49,192 bases of DNA from Actinomortierella ambigua. Its lineage: Eukaryota > Mortierellomycota > Mortierellomycetes > Mortierellales > Mortierellaceae. Below the pieces are notes generated by a model. The model had not been told where the DNA came from, ran no database searches, and was given only the letters and a program-made list of their open reading frames with translations. The position numbers and the translations under genes were made by a program. Below, piece after piece: positions 12,250 to 24,029 of the stretch. Location: the NCBI GenBank assembly GCA_016098155.1, contig JAAAJB010000073.1, positions 1 through 49,192 of the forward strand, read 5' to 3'. Each line of letters starts with the position of its first letter. The first letter of the stretch is position 1.

Positions 12250-14570
12250 GGTCTGCTGGGAGAGCGATTGGCTTGTTGTGAGTGGTGGAGGCGACAGATG
12301 AAGTTAAAAAAAAAAGAGGTTGGTGAAAAGAACGAGAAGGGGAGGGGGTGATATAGATCTGGAGGGGTTGTAGGGTGAGATACCGCAGCCCTGAGGAGGT
12401 CGGTTGGAACGCGAAAAAAGAGAGAGAGAGAGAGAGATCTGTAGTGATTGGCCAAAAGATCTTCCAGCTGCTAGCTGCGAACCGAGGTCATGGAGCGTCA
12501 ATGCTTGTCCCAAAGAGTTGGGGGAAGGGGGCGATGCGAGGCCTTACGGATCCTTGGCGGGTCGTATCCTTGTGTTGATCGAAGGAGGGAGGGAGGGAGG
12601 AGAGGGAGGAGGGGGAGGAGGAGGATGAACAAAGAGAGGCAAAGAGGCAGTGGGGGAGGGGGAAGGGTTCAAATCAGGAGGGTCGATGAAGAAGGCCGTC
12701 AGATGGGGTGACCATCCACGCTGCTGGAGATAAATGAGAAGTCAGAATGAGAGGTGGTGGTGAGCAAGAGTATGATCGGAGCATCAAACTATATATTGTG
12801 GGTGGTGGATATGGCGACGCGTCAAAAGGAGGGAGACCAGGAACACACGCGTTCCGACAAAGCAAGCGAAAAAAAAACAAGGGGGAGAAAGATCTTGGAG
12901 GGTCTCGTATTGTGAACAACTAACAACTTTCAAGAAGACAGGAATACTTCAGCGAGGGGTTGCGCAAGAAAGTGGGAGGAGGCAAATGATGGGTACGGGT
13001 GAAGCGTGCATCCGTGGAGGACGAAGGTTGAAGGGAGACGAGAAAAGGAGCAGCAGCAGGAGGGAGAGGAGGGAGTTTGTGAGAATCCGACTGCTGCAAC
13101 AGGAAAGGGGTTGGTTGGATCGCAGCAAACAAAGTACACAAGGATAAAGATAGTAGAGTGTCTAAGAAAGGTCCAGGGACATTGGAGGGTCGGGCGAGAC
13201 GGAAGTTGGATTCAGCCAAATGACCATTGGCGTGGGCGCGCGAAGGTGTGCCTTGGAAATGTTGCAAATGCACAATGGTCGATGGTTGGTGCGTCCACGG
13301 ATTTCTGTCCAATAGCAGCAGAACTAGGAAGGACGGGGTTTCTGCTCCTCAATGGCTATCCTGCTTCAACCCCTCACCAAGAGTTCTTCTAACTATTCTG
13401 TGTTCCTCATCTAGAATGTCAAAGGTATGCGTGTATGTGCATGTGTGCGCGTGTATGTGGGTTGGGGGTATGAGGAACAAAGAGAAGGAGGGCAGCAGGG
13501 TGCAGCTGGAAGGGACATTGAAGATGTGAGGAAGGAGGGCATACAGGAGGGGTGGAGGAGGGGGATGAGAGGTCTGTCAATAGCGAGCGCAATGTGTGCA
13601 GCTAGAAGCACGCACCGATCAAGCCGAAAGTAGGGTAGGGCAGGATGCGAGTTATGGACAACCCCCCAACTCACCCACCCAAAAAAAAAAAAGAAACCTG
13701 CGTCTTAAAAGGAGAACGACTTCTGTGTAGCTCAAGTCACGCACAGCACGCGCACACATGCGCAAAGAAACAGCGTGATGGGACAACAGAAGAGCGCGTG
13801 CAAGCACTTTATTCTCCTAGACAGTCTTTGTGTGATGAGAATGAGTGGTTTTTTTTCTTCTCTTCCCTCTTCCTTCCTTTCCTTTCCTTTGCTTCTTTTT
13901 GGTATTATTTTTTTTCCCTAGGCATGGTGATGGCATCGAGTGTACATGTTGCTTGCTGGAGGACAAAAGGTCGGCAGATGGCTGAACCATTGGAGGATGT
14001 CCCATCTAGCGATACTGTGTGTGCCATGGCCAGTGGTCTGAGCAAAGACTTGACCCCAAACCAAGGGCCAAAAGGGGGTACATGGCAGCTATCCTTTTCT
14101 TTTCTTTCCTTCTTTCTTGCACAGGAGGGCGTATGCGAGAGAATGAATAAGAGGAAAGATAAAGAAAACAACAGCGAGGAGAATGACGAAGGGGACTGCG
14201 CGAAGAAGGGAAAGTAAGAGGAGAGGAGAGAGAGAGAGAGGGAGGCAGGAAGAGGGGCTGGGGGGGGGAGTGTGAGGATGGGACTTCAGGATATTTTTTT
14301 TAAAACGAGCATGACAACGACAAATGAGGGACGGACCACGCTGGACCCTCGCAGCCCGTCTTTCGTTTGATCGCCGCGAGAAAGAGCCTTCTTCGCCAAC
14401 TACAGCAAGAGCTGAGAGTTGAGTCCATGCCAAGGAGACAGACAAGAGAGAACGAAGGAGGTGATTGGGAAGAACGCAAGCAGGACCAACCGTCTATATG
14501 GCAGGAAAATCAAAGGCAAGGAAAGGGGGGAGGAGAGGAGGAGAACGAGGTGGAAGAAGAAGAGGAAAGA

Positions 14571-14603
<33 letters not shown>

Positions 14604-14629
14604 TACACCCACATACACACACACACACA
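14571..14629 (+). repeat. imperfect (CA)n microsatellite
   Basis: Alternating A and C over about 59 bases, interrupted by a few T, visible directly in the sequence. Confidence 0.9.
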
Positions 14630-14902
14630 TATGCTTTGCTGCGAGCCAGCCAAACAGGCAAGGCGCGTGGGTAGACAACCAATGGCCGAACATATGCCGA
14701 GGCAGAGGCCGCCTTTTCTCTTCAGTACAACGCATGAAGAGTCACAATGTTGAGAATGGGAACGAGGATGTGCATGGAGACACTCTGGGGGCATACGTAC
14801 AATGTCGGTTGCTGGAAGAGCTGTTTGTTGCTGTTGCTGATTGGGACCACGGGTGACAGATGCGAGATTCAACTTTTGCAAGGATGTCTGCGAGCAAGGA
14901 GT

Positions 14903-14930
14903 GAAGAAGAAGAAGAAGAAGAAGAAGAAG
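14903..14930 (+). repeat. (GAA)n microsatellite within a longer purine tract
   Basis: About nine GAA units in a row, continuing into an imperfect AG-rich tract up to about 14.97 kb. Long GAA tracts can form triplex DNA; whether this one does is not known. Confidence 0.9.
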
Positions 14931-15810
14931 GAGAGGAAGAGGAGGAGGAAGAAGAGGTGGGAAGAAACAAGAAGGAAAAGAAAAGAAAGAAAGGGAGAGA
15001 CAGGGAAAGGGTATCGTGAAGCAATACAGGGCCAGAGACTGGACAGGGTTGCAAGAATGCTTGTAGTGGGCAAGGTGAAGGAGAAGGAAACAAGTTGTTC
15101 TCAGACAAGGTCAACGAGCGGAAGATAACTGCTGTAGTTCCTGCTGAAAGAGTCGATGTTTGAGGTGCAATTCACTGGAATGAGTTGGGTCGAAAGCCGA
15201 TGTTTCCTGGCTGTGCGTATGCCAGCGATGAATGGGGGGGAGGGTGTTCGTGCGTATGTATGTATGAAGCCGTGAACAGAGCGTGGCAAGGAAGCTGGAG
15301 AAAACAACAAAAAGGGGGGAGCAGGTGGGTGAACAGTGGATGCCGGTAAGAGAGAGAGAGAAAAGAGAGAAAGAGGAAGAGAGAGGGAAAGAAAGGAAGA
15401 GCAGTGGTCCATAGCCAACATTGCCATCCTTCAGACGATGTTGCTCAAACCCCCTCCTTCCCCCCCCCATCCACTAGAATGGGGCATAGAGCAGCCAGCA
15501 CACTCGCTGGCCCCAGCTGTTTCATTGGACGTTCTTCCCGTGATTAGAAAAGCTCATTTGCGCGTCGTTGTCCTGCTCTTCCACTCCTTCTGTGCTCGCC
15601 TCCCTCGCCAATGGTTGCCCTCATCTTCAAACCCCCTCCCCCCCTGTTCCGTTCCGTTCTACGCCAGACAAGGTAAAAAAAAAAAAAAAAGTATGTGCCG
15701 CGCTAGTCGGTGGACCATGCGGACGGTTCAACTTCCAGGACGACAGTCTCACAGTAACAACAAATTGCATCCAAACTAGAAGCATGCCTGAAAACTACAA
15801 AAGGGGCCGG

Positions 15811-18680
15811 CTAATCTGCAAACCCCTGGACCATCAAGGGGTCGTACCCTGCGGCTGCTGCTGTTGCTGTTGCTGTTGTCGACGCGTTGTTGTCTTTGCG
15901 TGCATCGTCGCCATCATGGGCTCCTCCTTCTGTGTCTCGAGTCAAGGGCTCGACGCTCTGTGTCCCTGGTATTGCCAAAGGAGATGATGACAATGCTGGC
16001 CCCGGTACTGCTGATAACGACGCTGCGGCTGCAGCTGCTGCTGTTGCAGGAACCGCTGTTGCTGAAGAGCTATTGCCTGCGGCGCTTGATGCCTGGCTTC
16101 GCTTCATATCTGAGATCGAAAAGCTGTGGCTACTACCATGGGTCATCGTTGCTGCGCCTGTAGAGGAAGAAGATGAACCCATGGCTTTACCGCTCTTGCT
16201 TGGGTCCGACATCCGTTTGCTCTGCGATGATCGGCCCAGCTTTGTGGTCGGAAAATCTGCTCTTTCCTCGCCCTCATCCTGGTCCCCGCTGCCATAGCCG
16301 CTTCCGTAGCCACTGCCATAACCACTTCCGTAGCCGCTTCCGTAGCCAGATCCGTATCCGCTTCCATAGCCTCCCTTGGTAGCTGCATCGTATCCTCCCT
16401 CGGCCTCCGCTGCATTACTGTTGTAATAGTTGCTAGGACGGCGCTGATCGTCCTCCTCATCTTCATCCCGGCGCTTCCCGACTGCGTTTCTCCTCAGCTC
16501 GGGTGACTTGCTGCTACGGCCGCCTCCGCTAAGGTCTGATAGCGTCGGCGCATCCTGCACCGCCACCATGGAGCCGTCGAGTGGGCCAAGCGAGTCCGTC
16601 CGGAGGGCATCCTCGAGTCCCGATGGCCAGTAGTTGGGGCGCGATCGCGATCGACGCAGCTGCTTCTGCTGCTGTGGCTGTTTTGGCTCTGATTGTCCTT
16701 CCTTGCTGGCCTGTTCAGCACTGGCGCCTTCTTTTCCGCTCCCTCCCTCTAGTGAACTAGCTCCTTCGGCCGTTTCGCGCAGTTGAAAAATATCGCTCAA
16801 GGCCTTCTCAAGACAGGCTAGCTTGTCGCGCTCCATCGCGACCTGGCATCTAGTGTATTCTTGGACCGTCACTTGCCACTCCTTGGCCTTCTCTTTCTCG
16901 AACCGGAGCAACTCCCGTGTCACAATCTCTTGTGACTTGCCAAACTCGACCCGTGCTTCCTCAAGTTTGCTGTTAGCTAACTCGAGGCTGTGCTGAACCT
17001 TCTCCACGGCATCTGCTGTTGGTGAGAGTGCGTTCTTTTGAGTCGCTTGGTCCAATTGAGTCTGCCGCTTCGACACTTTTTTGACCGCAGCCACGTAGTC
17101 GGACAGTCGGTTTGTCCGGTTGTTCATCACATCCTAGCGCACGGAAAAAAAAAGTTTGTTATCCAAACGGATATGCATTTGGAGGTCAGATCCGCAACTC
17201 CAGAAAAATCTCCCCTCCTCCTCTTCCCGATCGTGTCCACCCCCACCCCAAAAAAATTCATGTCATATCACTCATCCGCATTGTGTTTTGATGCTCACCT
17301 TTAACCCTTGGAGCATCTGCTTGTACTCTTGTACAATGTCAATAAACTGGAAGGTCTCTGTTTTGGCCTGGCGGTGCAAGTGGTATCGCAGATCGTCCAT
17401 GAGAGTACCGAAGAGCTGCAGTTCTTCATCAAGTGCCTGATGGCTCGCCCGGTTGTCTATCCGCTGCCCGTCGCCCATCCGGAACTTGCTGCTCATCACA
17501 TTCATGCTTGAATCTCCCAGGTTCTGGCACTGGTCGCCAAATTCTATTTGATGATACGAAACACAAGATGGGGATGTGGACAATGAAGGTTGAGTACAGC
17601 CCATCCAATGATCCTTTGTCATGCTCAATGCACTTTTCTTTTCGGCTGGGGTTGTAAAAATATAACAAAAAAATATTACGCTCTCGCTCCTTTGTCAGTC
17701 GGGCTCCAGCATCCAGGATACCGGTGAAAGAATGCTCCATTGTGAGCACATAGGTCTGTCGTCGCTGAAATTCGCCTTGGTCGTTCTAAAGAACACAGAA
17801 TATCACATGTTAGTATATGGAGAGTCATTCCTGATGGGGGGATTGATACGCCTGGTACTTGAACCTCCCATCGCGAACTTGTGGTCCCTCCCTATTCCAC
17901 ATACTACGTACTTCTTCAATGTTCTCCGAAGGCCGGTATATCCTCAGACCTCGATCATAACTGGGCTTGATGATATTGTCGAATCGTAAGAACGATAACG
18001 GCGTCCTTTTGGAATCGATTGCATCCGAATGAGTCTAGAATTACATGCATGAGCAGTCCACACGCCCCCCCCCCCAGTAAGAAAGAAGGAAGAAAAAGAA
18101 ACCATGAGTCTTACTGTCTTCTCGTGTCCTTGGTTTTGGGTATTCCACTCTTCTTTTTCGAGTCTCTCAATATCCTTACCATCTCAGTCCCGACAAACCA
18201 TTGCCAAGCTTCGCTCGCTAGAAACTCGGGGCGATGGCTGGTGCGCTGCAAGAAGCGCTCGATCTGCATACGTTTTTGCTCGACCAGATCCACTTCCTCC
18301 GACTGGCGGTCACTTAGCGGGTCTGGTAGTGGTGGTACTACATGGTCAGGAAGTGTGCTCTGTAGTTTTTGTTGCAGCCAGCGGACCTGAGGAAAGGTTC
18401 TAAAGATGGGGTAGGACTATGAAGATGTTTGCGTATGTATGTTGTTGGGTAGGTCAGTTAACGTTCCCCCAAAAAAAGCCTTTGTTATTGTGTGTACATG
18501 TTTCTGCTGAGTAACGTTGCAAGAATGGGGATGTGATGTCGAATGTTTCTACTCTGCAATGATGTTGCCGTGGTCATGTAGACATACCGATTCCTGGCCT
18601 GGCAAGGAAACGTAGATTTTGAAGGTGATGGTGCCTCCACTGGATGCAGCCTCGGGCACCGTGACACGCATGGTCTTCAT
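15811..18680 (-). CDS. PX-BAR domain sorting nexin
   Basis: Six exons on the minus strand (18680-18588, 18416-18180, 18034-17912, 17785-17680, 17543-17299, 17133-15811), all GT-AG and in phase, give 708 aa. Residues 1 to about 110 form a PX domain: a short beta-rich start, then an FRTFPQVRWL segment at the place of the usual R-R-Y-S-x-F motif, the PPLP turn, and the R-x-x-x-x-x-F-L helix. Residues of roughly 150-430 are helical and charged with the heptad character of a Vps5/SNX-type BAR domain. The C-terminal tail holds a Gly-Ser-Gly-Tyr repeat and Ser/Ala-rich low complexity. It should bind phosphoinositides and bend endosomal membranes in retrograde sorting. I cannot assign it to Vps5, Vps17, Snx4 or Snx41/Atg20. 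The ATG at 18680 was chosen because upstream sequence shows only a possible leader intron acceptor. Confidence 0.8.
16288..16371 (-). repeat. tandem 12-bp coding repeat (Gly-Ser-Gly-Tyr)n
   Basis: About seven imperfect copies of a 12-base unit encode Gly-Ser-Gly-Tyr in the sorting nexin tail. The third codon positions vary between copies while the peptide is kept. Confidence 0.85.
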
Positions 18681-19037
18681 GGCTGAGCACGCTACAAGTG
18701 TGTCGGGTTGTCTGTAACAAAAAAGGCGGAGTCAATGAAGCTGGACTCCTCTGAACGGAAAGTGGTTCGTGTATTTTCGTGGCTCCGTCTATCCTGCAAG
18801 CGCGAAGGGTCGGATGTTTGAAGGTGTCGGGAAAGAAGATAGAGGAGCAAGAGGAAGTAGAAGAACAAAAAAAAAAAAACGTCAATGTGACGTGGGGGGG
18901 GGGAGGCTGATGCATCTCTCCAAATGAAGCACGGGGTGCCTTTCGACCTCACAGATGATCAAACAGCTTTTATCCAATGCAAATCGTTTTTTTTATAGTG
19001 GAAAGAATAAGAGGTATGTACAAAGTTTACGTGCCGC
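18681..19037. other. short spacer between transketolase and sorting nexin genes
   Basis: About 357 bases holding the 3' flank of the transketolase gene and the promoter/leader of the sorting nexin gene. There is an A-run and a G-run near 18.87-18.90 kb, and a possible 3' splice acceptor (TTACAG at about 18717-18712) that may belong to a leader intron. No gene is seen. Confidence 0.4.
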
Positions 19038-22000
19038 TTAATGCGAGAACTTGCGGACCAGGCAAGGGAGTTGAGCGTTCTTGTAGTACTCGACAATCTT
19101 CTCGACCTTGGCGGCAACGGTCTCGGGGACCAGGCCAAAGTACTTGTAGACCTCCTGGTAAGGACCAGAGGCACCAAAGGTGTCGATGCCGAGGCTCTCG
19201 TGTGCGTACTTGGCCCAGCCGAAGGTGGTCATGGCCTCAACCGAGATGGTGGGAATACCATCCTTGAGGACAGAGGCGCGGTACTCGAAAGGCTGCTCGT
19301 CAAAGACCTTGGTCGAGGGCATCGACACAATGCGGGCCTTGATACCCTTCTGGGCCAGAAGCTTGGCGGCATCCACGCAGAGCGAAACCTCGGAACCGGT
19401 ACCAACCAGGGTGACATTGGCACCCTCGACCTCGTTCAGAACGTAACCACCCTTGAGGGTCTTCTCGATCGACGAGCCCTCGAGCTGAGGCAAGTCCTGG
19501 CGGGTGAAGGCAAGGACGGTGGGACGCTTCTTCGACTCAATGGCAAACTTGTAAGCACCCGAGGTCTCGTTACCGTCAGCAGGGCGGTAGTCAATCAGGC
19601 CGGGGGTGGCGCGGATCATAGCCATGGTCTCGATAGGCTGGTGAGTAGGACCGTCCTCACCAAGACCGATCGAGTCGTGGGTCATGATATACAGGACACG
19701 GTGACCGGACAGGGCCGACAGACGGACGGCACCTATTAGTTCATGGAGAAAAAAATGGTGAGTAAATCCGATTTGCAATGTGATGCCGCCGAATGAGGGA
19801 ATGAGAGTGGAGTTTGGAGCTTACCAGAGGCGTATGAGATGAAGTTAAGGAAGGTGGCACCGCCGGGGATGATACCGCCATAGGCATCCAGACCGTTCAT
19901 GATGGCGGACATGCCGTGCTCGCGGACACCATAGCGGAGGTAGCGACCGGCATAGTTACCAATCTTGGTCGACTCGGGCTGGAAGTCGACAGCAGTCTTC
20001 CAGCGAGTCAAGTTGGAGCCAGTCAAATCGGCAGAACCGATCAGAAGCTCGGGCAGGACATCGGCAACCTTGTTAAGGACAGCCTCAGACAGCTTGCGGG
20101 TGGCAGTGGGCTTGTCAGCAGGGGTGAAGGTGGGGAGGTTCTTGTCCCAGTCCTTGGGGAGCTCGTTAGCCAGACGACGCTTCAGCTCAGCAGCGAGCTC
20201 GGGGTACTCAGCCGAGTACTTGGCAACGACCTGATCCCACTCCTGGTTGAGCTTGGCGCCGTGGGCAGCACGGGCGTGGTAGCCGTCGTAGACATCCTGA
20301 GCAACCTGGAACTTCTCCTCGGGGTTGAAGCCAAAGGCAACCTTGAGCTGCTCAATGTCATCAGCCTTGAGGGGCGCGCCGTGAACCTTCTCGGTGCCCT
20401 GGATCTTGGAGCCATAACCGATGGTGGTGAAGACCTTGATGATCGAAGGCTTGTCGGTGACCTTCTTGGCCTCCTCGATGGCAGCAGCGATAGCGTTGAG
20501 GTCAGAGTTACCGTCCTTGACCTCGAGAACATGCCAGCCGTAGGCCTCGAAGCGCTTCTTGACATCCTCTGTGAACGAGACCTCGGTGTCACCGTCAATC
20601 GTGATGTGGTTGTCGTCGTAGAGGGCGATCAACTTGCCGAGCTGCAAGTGACTATGTTTGTTCAACAGCAACAAGAAAAAAGAGGTTGTTTAGTCCTTTT
20701 GCAGCTGATCTCCCGGTTTCATGGGCTTGCTATCATCTGTACAAGAGGAGGACTGGGGTGCTGGCTCAAAAGGGATCAATGCAACATACCCAGCAAGGGA
20801 GGCAGCCTCAGAAGCAACACCCTCCTGCAAGCAGCCGTCACCAGTGATCATATAGGTGTAGTTGTTGAAGATCTCATAGCCGGGCTTGTTGAAGGTGGCA
20901 GCCATGTGGGCCTCACCGATGGCGAGACCGACAGCGTTGGCGAAACCCTGGCCAAGAGGACCAGTGGTGACCTCAATGCCGACGGTCATGTGGGACTCGG
21001 GATGGCCAGGAGTCCTGAAGGGAAAGAAAATCAAACATGACAAGCGTGTTGTTAGCCATCGCTCCTTTTTTCATATGTCGCGAATGTAATCGAGTACAGA
21101 GATCAAAATTGTGACGCATGGCGTGAAATCTTGTTGAGAAACAAAACAAACAGTACTGATCTAACGGTGCAGTCAAATCAAAGTAGCATATGCGGGGAAC
21201 GACAAAAAAAAAAAAAAAATCTTGCTCAACCACAACCCAGCCCAAGGAAAGGCAAGGCAAGCCGAAGAGACAGCTCCATGATCTAGAGACCGCTACAATG
21301 TCAAAACTTACTTGCTGTGGAGCTGACGGAACGACTTGAGGTCATCCATAGAGGTGGGGTAACCCAAAAGGTGGAGCATGATGTACTGCAGAGCGCAGGC
21401 GTGGCCGTTCGAGAGGACGAAACGATCGCGGTTGGCCTATAACCGTGGGATTCATGGAACACAATGAGGATGGGGAGGAGAGAATACAGGTCAGCGCACT
21501 GGTAATTTTCTTTCTCTCGAAAGATAAAAAAAAAGGGTCTCGAGCCGAATCTATCCCGCATCCAGTGTGCGTGAGAGAAATGGACAGGGTGTTTTGTAGG
21601 TGTGCATGCGTTCATGAACGGGCAGATCGAATTGGTCCTCAAAGTCTAGAACGAGCTTATCACCAGCTTGCACCAAAACGACACCAAGGGTAGCCCCACT
21701 GTGGGGGAAAAGAGGAAAGAGGGAATGTGAACTCCGTCGAGATACCAAGACGACTACTCATTTTCATTTTCAGTGGGGCCAACGAGCTGAGTCAACGAAC
21801 CCTTGGAAAGAGGAAGAATGAGATGGAAACGAAAAAAACAAGAAAGAAAAAAAAAACACCACTGGCACTTACCCAGGTGGGGTTCTTGGGGTTGCAGTTC
21901 AAGAAACGGGTCCACAGAGTGTGGGCCATAGGGGCACAACCCATGGGGGCACCTATTATTTTTGCATGAGAAAGGGCAAGGCAGGGCACGATAAGCAAAT

Positions 22001-22238
22001 TTTGTTGGACCCAAGATTTGCAATGTCCGAAGAAAAGAGGGAAGGGGGGGGGAGATTCCACGCGTTGTTAGCACCAAACGAGCGGCCACAATATATCCCA
22101 CGGGGGTGTTCCCGAGGGTATATTCCGTGTTTTGTCGTCGTTCTTACCAGGGTGACCACTGTTGGACTTGAACACAACATCGGCAGCAAGGGTGCGGATG
22201 GTGTTGATGGACTTGATGTCAAGCTCGTTGAAGGTCAT
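19038..22238 (-). CDS. TKL1: transketolase
   Basis: Six exons (22238-22148, 21952-21873, 21436-21312, 21014-20790, 20651-19825, 19732-19038), all GT-AG and in phase, give 680 aa, the same length as yeast Tkl1. Visible signatures are the N-terminal SGHPG (His29), [10 protein letters not shown], the thiamine diphosphate motif GDGCLQEG at 157-164 with its downstream Asn in YDDN, and the central YGVREHGM containing the catalytic Glu. The C-terminal domain starts near the [16 protein letters not shown] loop. The enzyme moves two-carbon ketol units between sugar phosphates in the cytosolic non-oxidative pentose phosphate pathway, using thiamine diphosphate and a divalent metal, and works as a dimer. 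The reading frame is undamaged. Long open frames on the opposite strand reflect biased codon use, typical of a highly expressed gene. Confidence 0.97.
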
Positions 22239-22319
22239 GACGGAAATGCTGATTTGAGTTTGGGGGGGAGGGAGGTGCGGGTGGGGGTGAAGAACAAAGG
22301 AGGAAAGCTGGCCGATACG

Positions 22320-22335
22320 TATAAATATAAAATAT
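22320..22335 (-). promoter_or_regulatory. TATA-like element upstream of transketolase
   Basis: An AT-only stretch (read on the minus strand as ATATTTTATATTTATA) lies about 82 bases upstream of the transketolase ATG, a plausible core promoter position. Confidence 0.4.
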
Positions 22336-24029
22336 CCTGAGGGTCGTGGTGGCTTTGTGGACCATCGCTGGCGGAGATCTCAGATCCTATCGAAGGAACG
22401 TGCACACCCACACACCTTCTCTCGCGCACTTTCCCGGCCACACCTGCCCAGTCTATCCCGCCATTTCTACTATGCCGCGTTACCTAGCCGCTGCATAGGT
22501 GAACATCATCACCATTTTTATCTTTTATCGTAACGTGTCTTCATCATCGTCTTTGCCCACCCCTAATCCCCGGATTTTGTGCATTTTCAGCTCTACAGAC
22601 ACTCACAGAGAGCATATTTGTGCGCAGCTCAAAGCCACGCCACGGTTCCCTTAGAAATGGTGTCTGAGAAACAACACGTTGGTCCCAAATGACACCAAGG
22701 GCGTTTCGTCCTGACTCGTAGAAATATTTTATATATAATTATTTCCCGCGTGGCGTCCCTATTACTCCGTTGCGAGGGATAACGACCAGCAATCGTAATG
22801 GGACATGTATGCCCGCCCTCTGAACTAAATTTTGCTCATTCTTGGCAACCTGGTGCTGTCTACGCTGGAACTGATCAACTTTGCATAGACCTATCCAGCA
22901 ACTATCAAAATGGATCGACAACGTCGACATGAAAGGATCAGAACAGAGGCAATGATGACCACCAACCAATAGCATCGACTCCTTCGAACATCACCAGACT
23001 TTTACCACGAGAGCCGGTTCCGATACCTGTCCGAGTCCGAGATTTCTTGGGCTCGATTCAGCCAACAAACTCTGGATCATCCTTGATGTGCTCGACAGTG
23101 TCCATAGAGCATGTTCGTCATCAGGGCTTTAACGGTCCACCTTGCCACTTGTGCATCTATCCGTGTCGTTGGTCCTGAGCCATCAGCATGAATCTTAGTG
23201 GGTAGTTCATGCATCATTATTGTCCCAAACGTCGCCCCCTGTACCAATGGCGGCAACACCAACACCCAAACCAAAACTATAATTGCGTCTACAGTTGTTT
23301 TGTATCTCAATGTGTAGATCACTATCCTCCGATCCACGCGTCTAAACTCTCATCGTCGCCATTCTCGTCGCTGCGCTTTCCAGCCCACCCAACGACAGCA
23401 ACACCTCCTTCTTCTTCATCTCCAAATGGTCGATTTCAGTCGGCATATTGATGTGTGCCATGTTCTCAGTCTGGGTGACTCTTGTCCCCACCATCATACA
23501 ATCCATGCTGAAGATCCGAGAAGAGAACTGTAAACAGGGATAATATCAACGCGTTTCGCACCAATTGAATATGAATTAGACGATGTGCAACATGAACTAT
23601 ACTTGCAGCTGGACGTGGAGGAGCAGCAACGAACGCAAGAGATGGACCATGTCTTGTATTGACTGGATATCATGGTCCCTACAATCGAGGCAGTATCGAT
23701 CGATGGGGCGTCGGCAGTAGAAGCAGCAATGCTGGCACCGCGTAGGCATGAACCTTCACTTGTTATCGGAGTACCGATTGAGCCGATGCAAGGTATGTAA
23801 ACGTCTTTCTTTTCCACCTTATCAGCCAACCCCAATCATTGAGGCGAACCCACTTCCTCTTTTCTGGTCCGTGTAATAAGGGGCGGGTTTTCATTTTAAT
23901 TTTTTTTTGTGGGGCAAACCAAAAAAAAAAAAAGTTTCTTATCGATTTTTCTTCGCCACCAAAGTAGACCCTCTCTCATCTTCAACGTCACAGGGAAAAG
24001 AATAGTGATTCATAATTCGTGAGAGGATA
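22336..24029. other. gene desert with a possible degraded coding remnant
   Basis: The part next to 22.3 kb is likely the transketolase promoter. At about 22.97-23.8 kb the plus strand reads as protein-like pieces in shifting frames. One piece at about 23.54-23.79 kb is acidic and hydrophilic, with a stop in the middle and a splice-like GTATGT after it. It could be the cytoplasmic tail of a decayed membrane protein gene, but I recognise no domain and do not call it a gene. Confidence 0.25.

Larger units (their letters stand above)
12250..15810. other. long purine-rich intergenic region with microsatellites
   Basis: About 3.5 kb between the sorting nexin stop and the transcription factor start. 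The plus strand is strongly enriched in A and G (the minus strand, in the direction of transcription of both neighbours, is CT-rich), with GA, GGA, GAA and CA tracts. Frames here are low complexity, overlap on both strands and lack recognisable domains, so I call no gene. The part nearest 12250 is probably the promoter and leader of the transcription factor gene, and the part nearest 15810 the 3' flank of the sorting nexin gene. Confidence 0.5.

Noticed and set aside
14571..14629. Repeat cluster that might be read as an array
   Set aside because: It is a simple dinucleotide microsatellite without spacers; a CRISPR array is also not expected in a fungus.
19916..21040. Long plus-strand frame opposite transketolase
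   Set aside because: It overlaps the intact transketolase exons and introns on the other strand; codon bias of the real gene creates the antisense frame.
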